Below are positions 7,717 through 17,898 of a stretch of 64,000 nt of DNA, in pieces. The notes under the pieces were generated by a model. That model saw only the letters and a list, made by a program, of their open reading frames with translations. It was not told the DNA's origin and did not search any database. Every line of letters begins with the position of its first letter. Position 1 is the stretch's first letter. The translations under genes and the position numbers were made by a program. Source of the stretch: Terriglobus sp. TAA 43 (GTDB lineage: Bacteria; Acidobacteriota; Terriglobia; Terriglobales; Acidobacteriaceae); NCBI RefSeq assembly GCF_000800015.1, contig NZ_JUGR01000002.1:620001-684000 (forward strand), written 5' to 3'.

Positions 7717-10614
7717 TTACTGCTGTGCTGAAGTCTGCAGCACCACCGGCCCAATCAATCCATACTCCTGCACAATCTTTCGTTTGCGCACATCTGCGTC
7801 CAGTTGCGAAAGCCGATTGTTCAGCGTCGTCGCCACGCGCACTTCAATGGTGTTCGCACCGGCATGAAGATACTTACCCACGTCCGCGGAAGCACTGATC
7901 TGGTTCACAGGCACCAGCTTCCCATTCACCTTCAACTGGAACGAATCCATCACCTCACCCAACCGCAATACGGAAGAGTCTCCAGCCTTCCAATCGTTAG
8001 GCAGGTTAAGCGTTGTCGTGTAAGTGCCAACACCACTCACATCTGCCAATCCCGGAATCTGCCTCCAGGACTTCAGCCTCTCCAACTCCACAGGGATCGC
8101 ATCCTTCGAAGTCTGCGTCGCCTCCACTCCGGTCGCGCCATACTTCACAGCAGGTTTCCAATCTTCCACCGCAAGATGCCAGCGCGCACTCGTAAGGTCC
8201 ATCGTCTTACCGCCGCCAGCAGCAGCCACAACTGCGACTGCAACAGCGGACGTCAACGGCGTCCTACTCAACGCAATCACCACCGCATCATCCGCGGCAA
8301 TATGCAACGGCACACGCACACCACCAGCAACCGCTTCATATCCCTGCAACGGCGTAATCGCGCCACTCCACGCATCCAGCACATACGGCTTCCCCTGCCC
8401 ATGCAGCGTCACCTTGCCGTCATAAACCTTAGTCCCTGCTGGCTCAAACAAGTTCGCAGGCTCACCCGCTGGCGTAACTTCCTGCTGGTTGTAGAAGAAG
8501 TAGTACTGCATACCACGAGCTGCATCTTCACGTCGCAAACTCAACACCTGCGAAGGAGCTTCGGGCTCTGCCGATGGATGAATCCCCAGCGACAACAACA
8601 ACGCAGGTACATCGCTCTCATGCGATACACGATGCACATTCTTCAACTGCATCAACGCATCCATCGTTGACTTCACAGCAGCATCACCTTTCGTGTCGCG
8701 CCCCGGCACATGATCCGGAGCCTTACCCACAACCACCACAGGTAATCCCGCCTTCGCCAACGCAAGAATTTTCTGTGCCGTAGCCAGCGGCATCGCATCG
8801 CGTTCCGGGTTCATATTCGGCTGCTGCTCTCCATCCAGGATCAGCACCTTGTACGCCGCCTTATTCGCAGCAAGAACATGATTCGTCACCACCGCACTCG
8901 GCATCGCCAGCAACGCCGGATCAAGATAATCCCGCGTAAATCCAGCCTCCTGCAACTTCGTATCCGTCCAGATGTGAAATCCACCCTTCACCTGCATCGG
9001 CTGCGGAAACGTATAACTCAGCATGTACACGGCAACGTCCACCTTCGCCGTCCCCTGCGTCAGCACCTGCTGCGTGCGAGCGAAGTAATCGTTGTACGTA
9101 TTCGCATCAATCCAATTCGGATTACGCGGTCCCCACGCATTTGAAAATCCCGCAGAACCAAACGAGTGATACCCGGGCCACTTCGCATCCTTCGCGTCAC
9201 GATACGGATACACGTGATACACCAGCTTCGTCACACCCGCCACATACTCACGATGCATGCGGATCACAGCATCCTGAAACGTCTGCGCATATGCCTTCTG
9301 CAATGCAGCGCAGCACTCCGTCGAATACCACGTGTTGCCCGTCATATGATTCGCCGCAGCAATCGGCAGAAAGCTGTCCACCTCATCGCCAAAGAACAGC
9401 GACTCCGTCTCCGGACGATCCAACACACTCGCCGCTTCAATCTCATCCGGCGTCGCGGCAACCACTTCGCCATACGGCTGCAAACGCAAACGCAGATTGT
9501 AGCCATGCACCCACGCACGCATCGGCTTCAGATGATTCTCAATCCAAAGCTGCGTGCGCACCGCATTCAGATCATTGCGCACACGTTCCGTGCTGCCATC
9601 GCTGAACGTAAAGTTCTGCGGAAACAAAGCAGCGGCACTCTGCAACAGCGAATACCCACGCCGCGCCTTGAACTCTGCCTCCATGTTGTTCGTCCACAAC
9701 TCAGTCGGGCTGCCGCGATCCGCCGAATGCGAGTCATAAAAAATATCCCCGCCATTCGCCTTCAGCAACGCCTTCATCTCCGGCGTCCAATCCGCCTCCA
9801 TGCCGCGAATCAATTCATCCGTGCCCGCCTTGCTAAACAGATCAGGCTGCGCATTCGCGCCCTGCGACCAGAACGCAACAACTTTCCAGTCACCACCTTC
9901 AGGAGCCTTCCACGCCAGCTTGCCCGTAGTAGGACCACCACCCACTCCAGCCGAATCCTTCCTTGTAATTTGAGACGTCACATCCACAGCCGAAGAAAAA
10001 TCCAGCGTGGCCACGCCGCTATCGCACGTAGAGACACACTTGTAAGCCATCACTGCAATCAGCGTGCTGCGGCGAGGCTGAGGAGCAGGCGCAGGTCGTC
10101 CACCGCCACCACCAAATCCACGATTCACCGGCGGCAACGGCGCTTTAAACGTCACCTCCGCCGTCTGCCCGCCCTTCACATCTGACGCCGTAAACAACAA
10201 CGTCTTGCGAACGTTGTCTTCATCCAGGCTGTAGCCCTTCGGAGCCGTCGTCGATCCATGGCTCAAACTCACCTTCAGTCCCTTGCGATTCGCCTCCTGC
10301 AAAATCGCAATCAACTGCGGCGTTGCGGGAAACGTGCCCTGCCCAATCTCCACACCACCAATACCCGCAGCAGCCATCGCATCCACTTCGGCCTTCAACT
10401 CGTCAGAGGTCAGCCCATCCGGCGTATTCATGCGCACCCACGGCCTGTCCGACATCGACGGGTGCGCAAAGCTCTGAGCCGTTAGCGGAGTCACCGGGTT
10501 CCATCGTCCCCACGCCTGATTTCCGGCCGTTCCGGCCTGCGCCATCGCAATTCCCGGAACTAAAACACCCAATCCCAACATCCCCAAGTCCAACCATGTG
10601 TAGCGAGAACCCAT
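7717..10614 (-). CDS. Secreted GH106-like alpha-L-rhamnosidase
   Basis: 965 residues after a signal peptide (cleavage near AMAQA). N-terminal RPWVRMNTPDGLTSDEL and AMAAAGIGGVEIGQGTF are the usual opening of the GH106 barrel. A mid-protein block (YSTECCAALQKAYAQTF and VYHVYPYRDAK) and a C-terminal beta-sandwich (DWKAGDSSVLRLGEVMDSFQLKVNG) also fit. The family releases L-rhamnose from pectic RG-I, RG-II or flavonoid glycosides. An ATG 12 bases upstream directly abuts AGGAG; the ATG at 10614, properly spaced from it, is preferred. Divergent from the sugar dehydrogenase gene. Confidence 0.85.
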   Translation of the reverse strand: MGSRYTWLDLGMLGLGVLVPGIAMAQAGTAGNQAWGRWNPVTPLTAQSFAHPSMSDRPWVRMNTPDGLTSDELKAEVDAMAAAGIGGVEIGQGTFPATPQLIAILQEANRKGLKVSLSHGSTTAPKGYSLDEDNVRKTLLFTASDVKGGQTAEVTFKAPLPPVNRGFGGGGGRPAPAPQPRRSTLIAVMAYKCVSTCDSGVATLDFSSAVDVTSQITRKDSAGVGGGPTTGKLAWKAPEGGDWKVVAFWSQGANAQPDLFSKAGTDELIRGMEADWTPEMKALLKANGGDIFYDSHSADRGSPTELWTNNMEAEFKARRGYSLLQSAAALFPQNFTFSDGSTERVRNDLNAVRTQLWIENHLKPMRAWVHGYNLRLRLQPYGEVVAATPDEIEAASVLDRPETESLFFGDEVDSFLPIAAANHMTGNTWYSTECCAALQKAYAQTFQDAVIRMHREYVAGVTKLVYHVYPYRDAKDAKWPGYHSFGSAGFSNAWGPRNPNWIDANTYNDYFARTQQVLTQGTAKVDVAVYMLSYTFPQPMQVKGGFHIWTDTKLQEAGFTRDYLDPALLAMPSAVVTNHVLAANKAAYKVLILDGEQQPNMNPERDAMPLATAQKILALAKAGLPVVVVGKAPDHVPGRDTKGDAAVKSTMDALMQLKNVHRVSHESDVPALLLSLGIHPSAEPEAPSQVLSLRREDAARGMQYYFFYNQQEVTPAGEPANLFEPAGTKVYDGKVTLHGQGKPYVLDAWSGAITPLQGYEAVAGGVRVPLHIAADDAVVIALSRTPLTSAVAVAVVAAAGGGKTMDLTSARWHLAVEDWKPAVKYGATGVEATQTSKDAIPVELERLKSWRQIPGLADVSGVGTYTTTLNLPNDWKAGDSSVLRLGEVMDSFQLKVNGKLVPVNQISASADVGKYLHAGANTIEVRVATTLNNRLSQLDADVRKRKIVQEYGLIGPVVLQTSAQQ

Positions 10615-10788
10615 AACCCTGACCATCTCCTGTGAGGCACCTCATCCTAAGTGACCCCGCACAGCTTCGTGAATCAATTTCTCTCGTCCTTCACGGCGCA
10701 ATCTTTCACGCACAGAAAACAACGCGCATCGTATCCTTGTGTTCGTCCATCTTTCATCGAGAACGTCCCTCACCAAGGAAGGAAACCC

Positions 10789-12009
10789 ATGAAACGGTTT
10801 GCACTTACAGGATTGCTGCTGGCCTCCGCGCTCCAGCCTGCCCTGGCACAGATCAACGCAGGCGAACAGAAGCCCGAAGCCAGCCTGCCCTTCACCATGA
10901 CCCAGGTGGCCACGCTGCGTTATCCCTGGCGCATCGCCTTCCTGCCAGACGGCCGCATGCTCATCACGGAGAAGGTCGGCGGCATGGTCCTCATGACGCA
11001 GAAGGGCGAAAGCATTCCCGTCGCCAACGTTCCTCCGGTGCTGTACAAGGGCCAGGGCGGTCAGCTCGGCGTCTTCCTTTCGCCGTTTTACGCGAAGGAC
11101 CACAGCGTTTACCTCACCTACTCCGAACCCGGTGAACCTGGCGGTTCCAGCCTCGCATTGGCGAAGGCTCGCCTCGACCTGAAGCCCAACGCCGCCAGCC
11201 TGGAAGACCTGAAGGTCATCTGGCGCGACGGCGAGCGCGGACTCGGCGGCCAGTTCGGCGCTCAGATCGCTTTCTCGCCCGACAAGAAGTTCCTCTATCT
11301 CACCGTGGGCGAGCGTCAGCGCATGACACCCGCGCAGGATCCTAACCAGCCCCTCGGCAAGATCCTTCGCCTCACCCTCGACGGCAAGCCCGCACCCGGC
11401 AACCCCTGGGCAGGCAAGACCGGCACCGCAACCGTGCCTGTGATCGATCCGCCGTCAGACACGGAAGCCGCCAAGACCGCACCCAAGCTTCGCGACTACA
11501 CCTTCCCCGGCCCCAACCTCACGCCGTCGGAAACGTGGACCAGCGGCCACCGCACGCCTTACGGCCTCGCCTTCGCTCCCGATGGCAAGCTATGGGAAGC
11601 AGAGCACGGCCCCCGCGGCGGCGACGAACTCAACCTCATCGAAAAGGGCAAGAACTACGGCTGGCCGCTTGTCTCCTATGCCGTGAACTACAACGGCGTG
11701 CCCATCCCCAGCCCGGACACGCGCCCTGACCTCCAGAAGCCCGTCATCTACTGGACACCCATCATCGCTCCCGGCAACATCATGTTCTACAAGGGCAAGA
11801 TGTTCTCGCAGTGGGACGGCAATCTGCTGATGGGCGGCATGGCCACGCACACGCTCAACCGCGTCATCATCACCGGCAACACGGCGAAGCCGGCAGAGCG
11901 CTGGGATGTGGGCAAGCGGATCCGCGACGTCGAAGAAGCTCCAGATGGCGCGCTCTGGTTCCTCGAAGACGATGCCAAGGGCGGCGTCTACCGCGTAACC
12001 CCCAAGTAA
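10789..12009 (+). CDS. PQQ-dependent aldose/sorbosone-type sugar dehydrogenase
   Basis: 406 residues with a signal peptide ending ALAQ, so periplasmic. It is the six-bladed soluble aldose dehydrogenase family (Asd/YliI, GSDH domain). Landmarks: PWRIAFLPDGRMLITEK at the start of the propeller, GGQFGAQIAFSPD, SGHRTPYGLAFAPDG followed by EAEHGPRGGDELN, and GKNYGWP. It oxidises aldose sugars using PQQ. AAGGAAGGAAA lies just before the ATG. Its location next to GH106 and GH92 suggests oxidation of released sugars. A hairpin terminator follows. Confidence 0.92.
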   Translation: MKRFALTGLLLASALQPALAQINAGEQKPEASLPFTMTQVATLRYPWRIAFLPDGRMLITEKVGGMVLMTQKGESIPVANVPPVLYKGQGGQLGVFLSPFYAKDHSVYLTYSEPGEPGGSSLALAKARLDLKPNAASLEDLKVIWRDGERGLGGQFGAQIAFSPDKKFLYLTVGERQRMTPAQDPNQPLGKILRLTLDGKPAPGNPWAGKTGTATVPVIDPPSDTEAAKTAPKLRDYTFPGPNLTPSETWTSGHRTPYGLAFAPDGKLWEAEHGPRGGDELNLIEKGKNYGWPLVSYAVNYNGVPIPSPDTRPDLQKPVIYWTPIIAPGNIMFYKGKMFSQWDGNLLMGGMATHTLNRVIITGNTAKPAERWDVGKRIRDVEEAPDGALWFLEDDAKGGVYRVTPK

Positions 12010-12033
12010 GCCATCAACAACCGAACCATCAAA

Positions 12034-12067
12034 AGAGCCCGCATCTCGACCTTGAGATGCGGGCTCT
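12034..12067 (+). terminator. Hairpin terminator after the sugar dehydrogenase
   Basis: A 14-bp perfect stem AGAGCCCGCATCTC (12034-12047) pairs with 12054-12067 across a 6-nt loop and is followed by TCTTAC. Confidence 0.9.
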
Positions 12068-12117
12068 TCTTACAACCAAAACGTCATCGCAAAGTTGTAC
12101 CCTTCTCAAGACCCGCC

Positions 12118-14433
12118 ATGACGAAGCAGACTCTTGCCCTCGCGCTCCTCCTTGCCTCCACGCTTCACGCGCAACAGCCGAAGCCGCTCACCTCGTACAT
12201 CGATCCCTACATCGGCGTCGACTGGGGCGGCAACACCTTCATCGGCTCTGCCATTCCCTTCGGCATGGTCAAGCTCGGCCCGGACATGGAGACGTTTGAT
12301 CACAAGCCTTCAGGCTTCGGCTACTCGTCCACCGGCAGCATCCTCGGCTTCAGTCACACACACCTCAGCGGCGCGCAGGGCAAGTACGGCAACATCCTCG
12401 TCATGCCCACAACAGGCGACGTCACACCACTCGCCATCGCATCACCGCGCGAAAGAGAAACCGCACAACCCGGCTATTACGCAGCCACACTCACGCGTTA
12501 CAACATCCGCGCCGAACTCTCATCCACACGTCGCACAGGCGTCCATCGTTACACCTTCCCCGCATCGCAGAACGCGCACCTCACACTCGACCTGGAACAC
12601 TGCCTCTCGCGCGGCAACTCACAAGGATGGGAAGATCAGCACTTCGTCGGCGGCGAAGTCCATGTCACCAACCTGCATGAGATCACCGGCATCGGCCGTT
12701 ACAGCGGCGGATGGAATCGTGGCGGCGAATACCGCGTCTACTTCGTCCTGCAAACGGACGCACCTGTCTCCACCGCACGCACATGGACCGGCAACGGCGG
12801 CAACCCATGGAAAGACGGCATCCCTGACACCTCCACCATCCGCATCACCAACGACCACAACGCCACAGTCAACGCGGAAACACCCATCGGCGCCATCCTC
12901 GATTTCAAAACAAGCGCACAGCAACAGGTCCACGTGCGCGTCGGCATTTCCTTCGTCTCCATTGATCAGGCACGCAACAACCTGCATGAAGAGATGCCCA
13001 CCTACGATCTCGATGCCGCACGCCGCAACGTCGTAGCCCAATGGCAGAAGCAGCTCGACACTATCCACCTCAACGGCGCAACCGAGAAACAGCGCCGCAT
13101 GATCTACACGGCCATCTACCACACCATGATGATGCCCGTAGACCGCACCGGCGAGAACCCGCTGTGGCAATCCACTGAACCCTACTACGACGATTACTAC
13201 GCCGTGTGGGACACCTTCCGCTCCTCTGCGCCTTTCCTCACACTCGTCGCTCCCGATCGCGAACGTGACCTCGTGCGCTCATTGCTGAACATCTATCAGC
13301 ACGACGGCTACATGCCCGACGCGCGCAGCGGCAACATCAACGGACGCACACAAGGCGGCAGCAACACCGACGTGATGGTGGCCGACGCCTACGTGAAACA
13401 TCTTCCCGGCATCGACTGGAACACCGCTCTGCAAGCCATGATCAAAAACGCAGAAGTCACTCCCGCCGACTTGCAGAAGGAAGGCCGCGGCGGCATCGAC
13501 GATTACAACAAGTTAGGTTATGTAACTAATAAAGACGAACGCTCAGGTTCTCGCACAGTCGAGTACAGCAACGACGACTACTCCATCGCCGAAATCGCCT
13601 GCGGTCTCGGCAAAGACGACATCGCAAAGAAGTACCTCGCCCGCTCACACAACTTTGAAAACCTTTGGGACAAGAATCTTGAAGAAGGCGCAGACGTAAA
13701 TCCCCGCGCCAAACGCAGCGTTCCCGGCTTCAAAGGCTTCATTCGTCCGAAGAACCCCGACGGCACATGGGCCGCACCAAACAAGGATGTGCGTGGTTCT
13801 TGGTGGAGCTTCTTCTACGAAGGCGACGAGTGGACCTACTCGCTCTACGCACCGCATGACATGCGTCGCATCGTGGAACTCTCAGGCGGCCCGGAAGAAT
13901 TTGCACGCCGCCTTGACTACACCTTCACCCACGGCCACTATGACGTCAGCAACGAACCCGGCTTCCTTCTACCCATGCTCTACGCATGGTCCAGCCACCC
14001 GGATCACACTGCAGACGTTCTACGCCTCACGCTTGAAAAATGGTTTAGCGACACACGCAGCGGCATCCCCGGTAACGACGACTCCGGCGCCATGTCGAGC
14101 TGGCTCATCTTCAACACACTCGGCTTCTACCCCGTCGCAGGCCAGGACATCTACATCCTCGGCACGCCCGCCATCCCTGACTCCACCATCGCAGTCGGCA
14201 ACGGCAAGACGCTTCACATCGTAGCCAAAAACGCAGGCGAAGACGGCCTCAGCCGCTACATCCAATCCGCCACACTCAACGGCAAACCACTCAACAACAC
14301 ATGGTTCCGTCACGCTGACATCGCCAACGGAGGCGAACTCATCCTCACCATGGGCTCATCTCCAAGCGCAACATGGGGCAGACAAACACCACCGCCCTCA
14401 ATGTCCGATCCCGACTTCAAACTCTGCAACTAA
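12118..14433 (+). CDS. GH92 alpha-mannosidase
   Basis: 771 residues with a short signal peptide (cleavage near LHAQQ). The N-terminal beta-sandwich begins YIDPYIGVDWGGNTFIGSAIPFGMVKLGPD. The catalytic (alpha/alpha)6 domain contains YYDDYYAVWDTFRSSAP, GYMPDARSGN, EYSNDDYSIAE, NEPGFLLPMLY and NDDSGAMSSW, all landmarks of GH92. These are calcium-dependent exo-alpha-mannosidases (1,2-, 1,3-, 1,4- or 1,6-linked). Linkage preference cannot be read here; the family commonly trims fungal or plant N-glycans and mannans. The ATG at 12118 starts the signal peptide. Confidence 0.93.
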   Translation: MTKQTLALALLLASTLHAQQPKPLTSYIDPYIGVDWGGNTFIGSAIPFGMVKLGPDMETFDHKPSGFGYSSTGSILGFSHTHLSGAQGKYGNILVMPTTGDVTPLAIASPRERETAQPGYYAATLTRYNIRAELSSTRRTGVHRYTFPASQNAHLTLDLEHCLSRGNSQGWEDQHFVGGEVHVTNLHEITGIGRYSGGWNRGGEYRVYFVLQTDAPVSTARTWTGNGGNPWKDGIPDTSTIRITNDHNATVNAETPIGAILDFKTSAQQQVHVRVGISFVSIDQARNNLHEEMPTYDLDAARRNVVAQWQKQLDTIHLNGATEKQRRMIYTAIYHTMMMPVDRTGENPLWQSTEPYYDDYYAVWDTFRSSAPFLTLVAPDRERDLVRSLLNIYQHDGYMPDARSGNINGRTQGGSNTDVMVADAYVKHLPGIDWNTALQAMIKNAEVTPADLQKEGRGGIDDYNKLGYVTNKDERSGSRTVEYSNDDYSIAEIACGLGKDDIAKKYLARSHNFENLWDKNLEEGADVNPRAKRSVPGFKGFIRPKNPDGTWAAPNKDVRGSWWSFFYEGDEWTYSLYAPHDMRRIVELSGGPEEFARRLDYTFTHGHYDVSNEPGFLLPMLYAWSSHPDHTADVLRLTLEKWFSDTRSGIPGNDDSGAMSSWLIFNTLGFYPVAGQDIYILGTPAIPDSTIAVGNGKTLHIVAKNAGEDGLSRYIQSATLNGKPLNNTWFRHADIANGGELILTMGSSPSATWGRQTPPPSMSDPDFKLCN

Positions 14434-14455
14434 CCAACGGAGAATTCACAAATAA

Positions 14456-14487
14456 AGAAAGGCGGATGCAATCGCATCCGCCTTTCT
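14456..14487. terminator. Bidirectional hairpin terminator between GH92 and RNase E/G genes
   Basis: AGAAAGGCGGATGC (14456-14469) pairs perfectly with 14474-14487 over a 4-nt loop. A-rich and T-rich sequence flanks it on either side, so it can act for both convergent genes. Confidence 0.88.
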
Positions 14488-14508
14488 CATTCTCCGTTCC
14501 ACAACAAC

Positions 14509-17500
14509 TTAGTGGATATCAAACGCCTCAGGGCTAAGGGAAGGATCGCTCTTCAACAGAATCGTCTTCCGCGTCATCTCTTCCAGCTCCACAAGACGCT
14601 TCGCATTGTTCAGTTTCAGTGTCTTCACCACTTCAGGATGCACACGCAGCAGAACATCCTGCTTCTCCAGATGACGATGCATCTTTCGCATCTCCACATA
14701 GATTTCGTTCGCAACCGTGATGGGCGACTTGATCATGCCCGTACCTTCGGTGATCGGATCAGGAATGCACAGCGTGCGCTCCAGGCTCTGCTTCACACGC
14801 TTACGCGTCATGATCACAAGACCGAAATCATTGAACGGCAGAATCTTCGATGGAGCACGATCCGTCTTCATCTCGTCCTCAAGTGCCTGCAGCACCTTTG
14901 TACGATTCTTACGGTCATCCATGTCAATGAAGTCGATCACGATGATGCCACCCAGATCGCGCAGACGAATCTGACGCACAATCTCCGGGATCGCATCCAG
15001 GTTCGTCTTCACAATCGTGTCTTCCAGACGAGCCGTCTTACCAACGTACTTACCAGTGTTGATATCGATAGCCACCAGAGCTTCCGTCTGGTTAATCACA
15101 ATCGATCCACCCGACTTCAGCCACACCTTCGACTTCAGCGCCTTATCAATCTCCTGCGTAATGCCGAAGTGTTCAAAGACCGGCGTCTCCTTCGTGTACA
15201 GCTTCACACGACGCACCAGCGACGGCTGGAAGCGCTGCAGGAAGCGCAGTACACGCTCATACTCCTGCTCCGTATCCACCCAGATCGCAGAGAAGTTATC
15301 CGTCACCTGGTCACGCAGAATACGCTCAACAAGATTCAGATCGTGATAGATCAGCGCAGGCGACTTCGACGTCTCCGACCGCTGCTTGATGTCAGTCCAG
15401 ATCTGGATCAGGAAGCGCAGATCGGTGCGCAGCTCTTCTTCGCTCGCGCCATCCGCAGCGGTACGCACAATGAATCCACCCTGCGCATCGCCCTTTTCAG
15501 AAAGCAGAATCGACTTCAAGCGACGACGCTCTTCATCCGATGAAATCTTGCGCGACACACCCGTGTGATTCACCGTCGGCATGAACACCAGGAAGCGTCC
15601 CGGCAAAGCGATGTGCGAAGTAATACGCGCACCCTTCTTCGCAATCGGCTCCTTCGCAATCTGAACCAGAATCTCCTGCCCCGGCTTCAGCAGTTCATTG
15701 ATCGCCGGCAGGTCCTGCGTCTGCACCGACTGACGACGCCCACGTCCGCGATCGCCACCACTGTTGCGACCTCCGCGACGATCACGTCCACCACGACGGC
15801 TGCGCTCGCTGCGTTCCTGACGCGGTTCGCTGGTCGAAGTCTCGGAAGCGCCTTCTTCTTCGTCCTCATCACCGGCGGCAAAGTCCGCTTCGGTGAATCC
15901 ACCGCTGGCATCCTCTTCCTCGTCAAACTCTTCGGTCTGCACTTCGCGGTCCAGATGCATCTCGTGCAGTACGCCACCAAGATCCGCCGAACCTTCCAGC
16001 GTCTCTTCTTCGTACTCGTCTTCTTCGTCATCGGCGTTGCCAGTCAACGCCTCATACTCAAACTCGTCTTCCTCGTCGATCTCTTCTTCGTGGAAGTCGC
16101 CATCGCCATACGCGTGAATCCGCGGCTGAATCTCGTCTTCTTCAGAGAGATCGACCGGCTCCGGCGTCGTCTCCGCCTCAGCCAGCGTCACAGACTGCAC
16201 TGCACCTTCAACAGCTACCGGTGTCGCAGGTTCATAGATGTCCTGTTGTGCAATCGGCGTTACACCCTGCTCTTCCACACCAGCAGTGACCGACAGCAAC
16301 TCACCCGAGGCCTGCAGCGTGGTGAAGTTCGGCTCTGCAGCAGCGTCGATCTCGTCACGCAGGTCATACGTGGTGGGATCAGTCTCTGCGCCTGTTTCAA
16401 TGGCTTCTTCTGCAGCCACTGTCTCTGCTGGCTCTTCCGCAACGAACTCAACCTCTTCCGTCTCGTCTGTTGCAGCAGCTTCCTCGCCAATCGCATCCGT
16501 CTCGGCTTCGATGATCGCCTCAGCCTCGGCAGAAATCTCCGGCTTGTCCGGCTCCTGCTCAAAGCGACGAAGATCGCGGCGAGTCTCGTCCTTCACACTC
16601 ACGCTCTCGCCTTCGGCAGGCTCATACTCGGCGGGCTCAGCAGCCTCGACAACCTCGGTCGCCGCAGCCACTTCAAACTCTGCTTCCGCCGCCACCGGCT
16701 CCGCATCTTCTGCAATCGGAGCAACCGGCACATCATCGAAGGCCGCGCCAGCATCCACGCTCAGCGCCTCTTCCACCTGCGGCGGCAGCGCCGGCTCTGC
16801 AACTTCTACGACTGGAGCAACAACCTTCGGCGCGCGATTCTTGTGGCGCGACAGCGTCTCGCCCGGTAGCACCGAACCGCCATCCCAACCCACAATCTCA
16901 ATCGAGGGCGCAGCAACCGTCACTACCTCAGGCTTCGGCGGCGCGTTCTTCCGTGCCTCTTCTTCTTCCGCGGCTACTTCCGCAGGATCGCGATACTTGC
17001 GGATCGACTCGCCCGGCAGCACAATCGGCTCACCCGTCGGCTCAGGTAGCAAGTCTTCCGGCGCGTCATATCCTGCATAGCTGTTGTCATACAGCGGAGC
17101 ATCCGTTGGACGGCTGGTGCGCTCACCACGATCGCGATCACGTCCGCCGCTACGTCCACGACGATCCCGTCCACCGTGGCCACCGCGACGATCATCCTTG
17201 CGACCACGGCCCTGGCTCGGGGTGTAGCCCTCCGCAGGTGCTTCAGCCTCAGCGGAAAGATCAATCTCAATAGCGCTGGTTTGAGCAGCAGCATCCAACG
17301 AGGTCGTCTCTTCATCCTCGTCATAGCCGCCTTCCAGCGTCACGGACTCGGTATCTGCAGTTGTCGCCGTCACTTCAGGCGATTCACCACGACCACGGCC
17401 ACGACGACGGCCGCGACGACCGCGCCACCGGCGGCTGCCCCCCGTGCCCTCCGCATCAATGCTGCCCACACCTTCCGTGGGCGAAGGCGCGATCGGCTCA

Positions 17501-17898
17501 TCGAAAGAAACGGTGCTTTCTGTCTCTGCGGAAGCATCCGCAGCCGGGCGACGATCGCCACCGCGATCACGCTCGCGTCCGCCACGTTCACGCCCGCCGC
17601 GCTCGCGTCCGCCACGACGGCCACCGCCGCCATTGCTTTCGCTTGAATCAAAATCCGCGGAGTCACCCTGCTCTTCCATGAAGTCGGTGACATACAGGAA
17701 GGCATCGCGCTCCAGGCCGATGTCCACAAACGCCGACTGCATGCCTGGCAGCACGCGCGTTACTTTTCCGTTGTAGATAGATCCAGCGAGCGTGTATTCG
17801 TTCTCGCGTTCGTAGTAGATCTCCGCCAGTTGTTCGTCTTCGACGATGGCCAGCCGCGTCTCATGCGGCGTTGTGGAGATATAAATTTCCTTCGACAT
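14509..17898 (-). CDS. RNase E/G family endoribonuclease with a giant insert in the S1 domain
   Basis: 1129 residues. Residues 1-74 are the RNase E/G N-terminus and first part of the S1 domain (KEIYISTTPHETRLAIVED, GKVTRVLPGMQSAFVDIG). Residues about 75-732 are low-complexity: Arg/Gly-rich patches (GGRERGGRERGG) alternating with Glu/Ala-rich acidic tracts. The S1 domain then resumes (LKPGQEILVQIAKEPIAKKGARIT). The RNase H/DNase I-like core follows, with the catalytic acidic residues in VAIDINTGKYVG (D945) and IVIDFIDM (D989, D992). The zinc-link, normally CPxC, reads CIPDPITEGTG: two cysteine positions are D1047 and T1050. It processes rRNA and decays mRNA. ATG at 17898. Confidence 0.93.
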   Translation of the reverse strand: MSKEIYISTTPHETRLAIVEDEQLAEIYYERENEYTLAGSIYNGKVTRVLPGMQSAFVDIGLERDAFLYVTDFMEEQGDSADFDSSESNGGGGRRGGRERGGRERGGRERDRGGDRRPAADASAETESTVSFDEPIAPSPTEGVGSIDAEGTGGSRRWRGRRGRRRGRGRGESPEVTATTADTESVTLEGGYDEDEETTSLDAAAQTSAIEIDLSAEAEAPAEGYTPSQGRGRKDDRRGGHGGRDRRGRSGGRDRDRGERTSRPTDAPLYDNSYAGYDAPEDLLPEPTGEPIVLPGESIRKYRDPAEVAAEEEEARKNAPPKPEVVTVAAPSIEIVGWDGGSVLPGETLSRHKNRAPKVVAPVVEVAEPALPPQVEEALSVDAGAAFDDVPVAPIAEDAEPVAAEAEFEVAAATEVVEAAEPAEYEPAEGESVSVKDETRRDLRRFEQEPDKPEISAEAEAIIEAETDAIGEEAAATDETEEVEFVAEEPAETVAAEEAIETGAETDPTTYDLRDEIDAAAEPNFTTLQASGELLSVTAGVEEQGVTPIAQQDIYEPATPVAVEGAVQSVTLAEAETTPEPVDLSEEDEIQPRIHAYGDGDFHEEEIDEEDEFEYEALTGNADDEEDEYEEETLEGSADLGGVLHEMHLDREVQTEEFDEEEDASGGFTEADFAAGDEDEEEGASETSTSEPRQERSERSRRGGRDRRGGRNSGGDRGRGRRQSVQTQDLPAINELLKPGQEILVQIAKEPIAKKGARITSHIALPGRFLVFMPTVNHTGVSRKISSDEERRRLKSILLSEKGDAQGGFIVRTAADGASEEELRTDLRFLIQIWTDIKQRSETSKSPALIYHDLNLVERILRDQVTDNFSAIWVDTEQEYERVLRFLQRFQPSLVRRVKLYTKETPVFEHFGITQEIDKALKSKVWLKSGGSIVINQTEALVAIDINTGKYVGKTARLEDTIVKTNLDAIPEIVRQIRLRDLGGIIVIDFIDMDDRKNRTKVLQALEDEMKTDRAPSKILPFNDFGLVIMTRKRVKQSLERTLCIPDPITEGTGMIKSPITVANEIYVEMRKMHRHLEKQDVLLRVHPEVVKTLKLNNAKRLVELEEMTRKTILLKSDPSLSPEAFDIH

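Noticed and set aside
14512-15543. A 343-codon + strand frame opposite the catalytic part of RNase E/G
   Set aside because: The minus strand encodes a clear conserved nuclease; the + frame is a composition shadow.
15565-16869. A 434-codon open frame on the + strand inside the RNase E/G gene
   Set aside because: It lies opposite the low-complexity Arg/Gly/Glu insert, which depletes stop codons on the other strand. It reads as shadow, with no ribosome site or recognisable domain.
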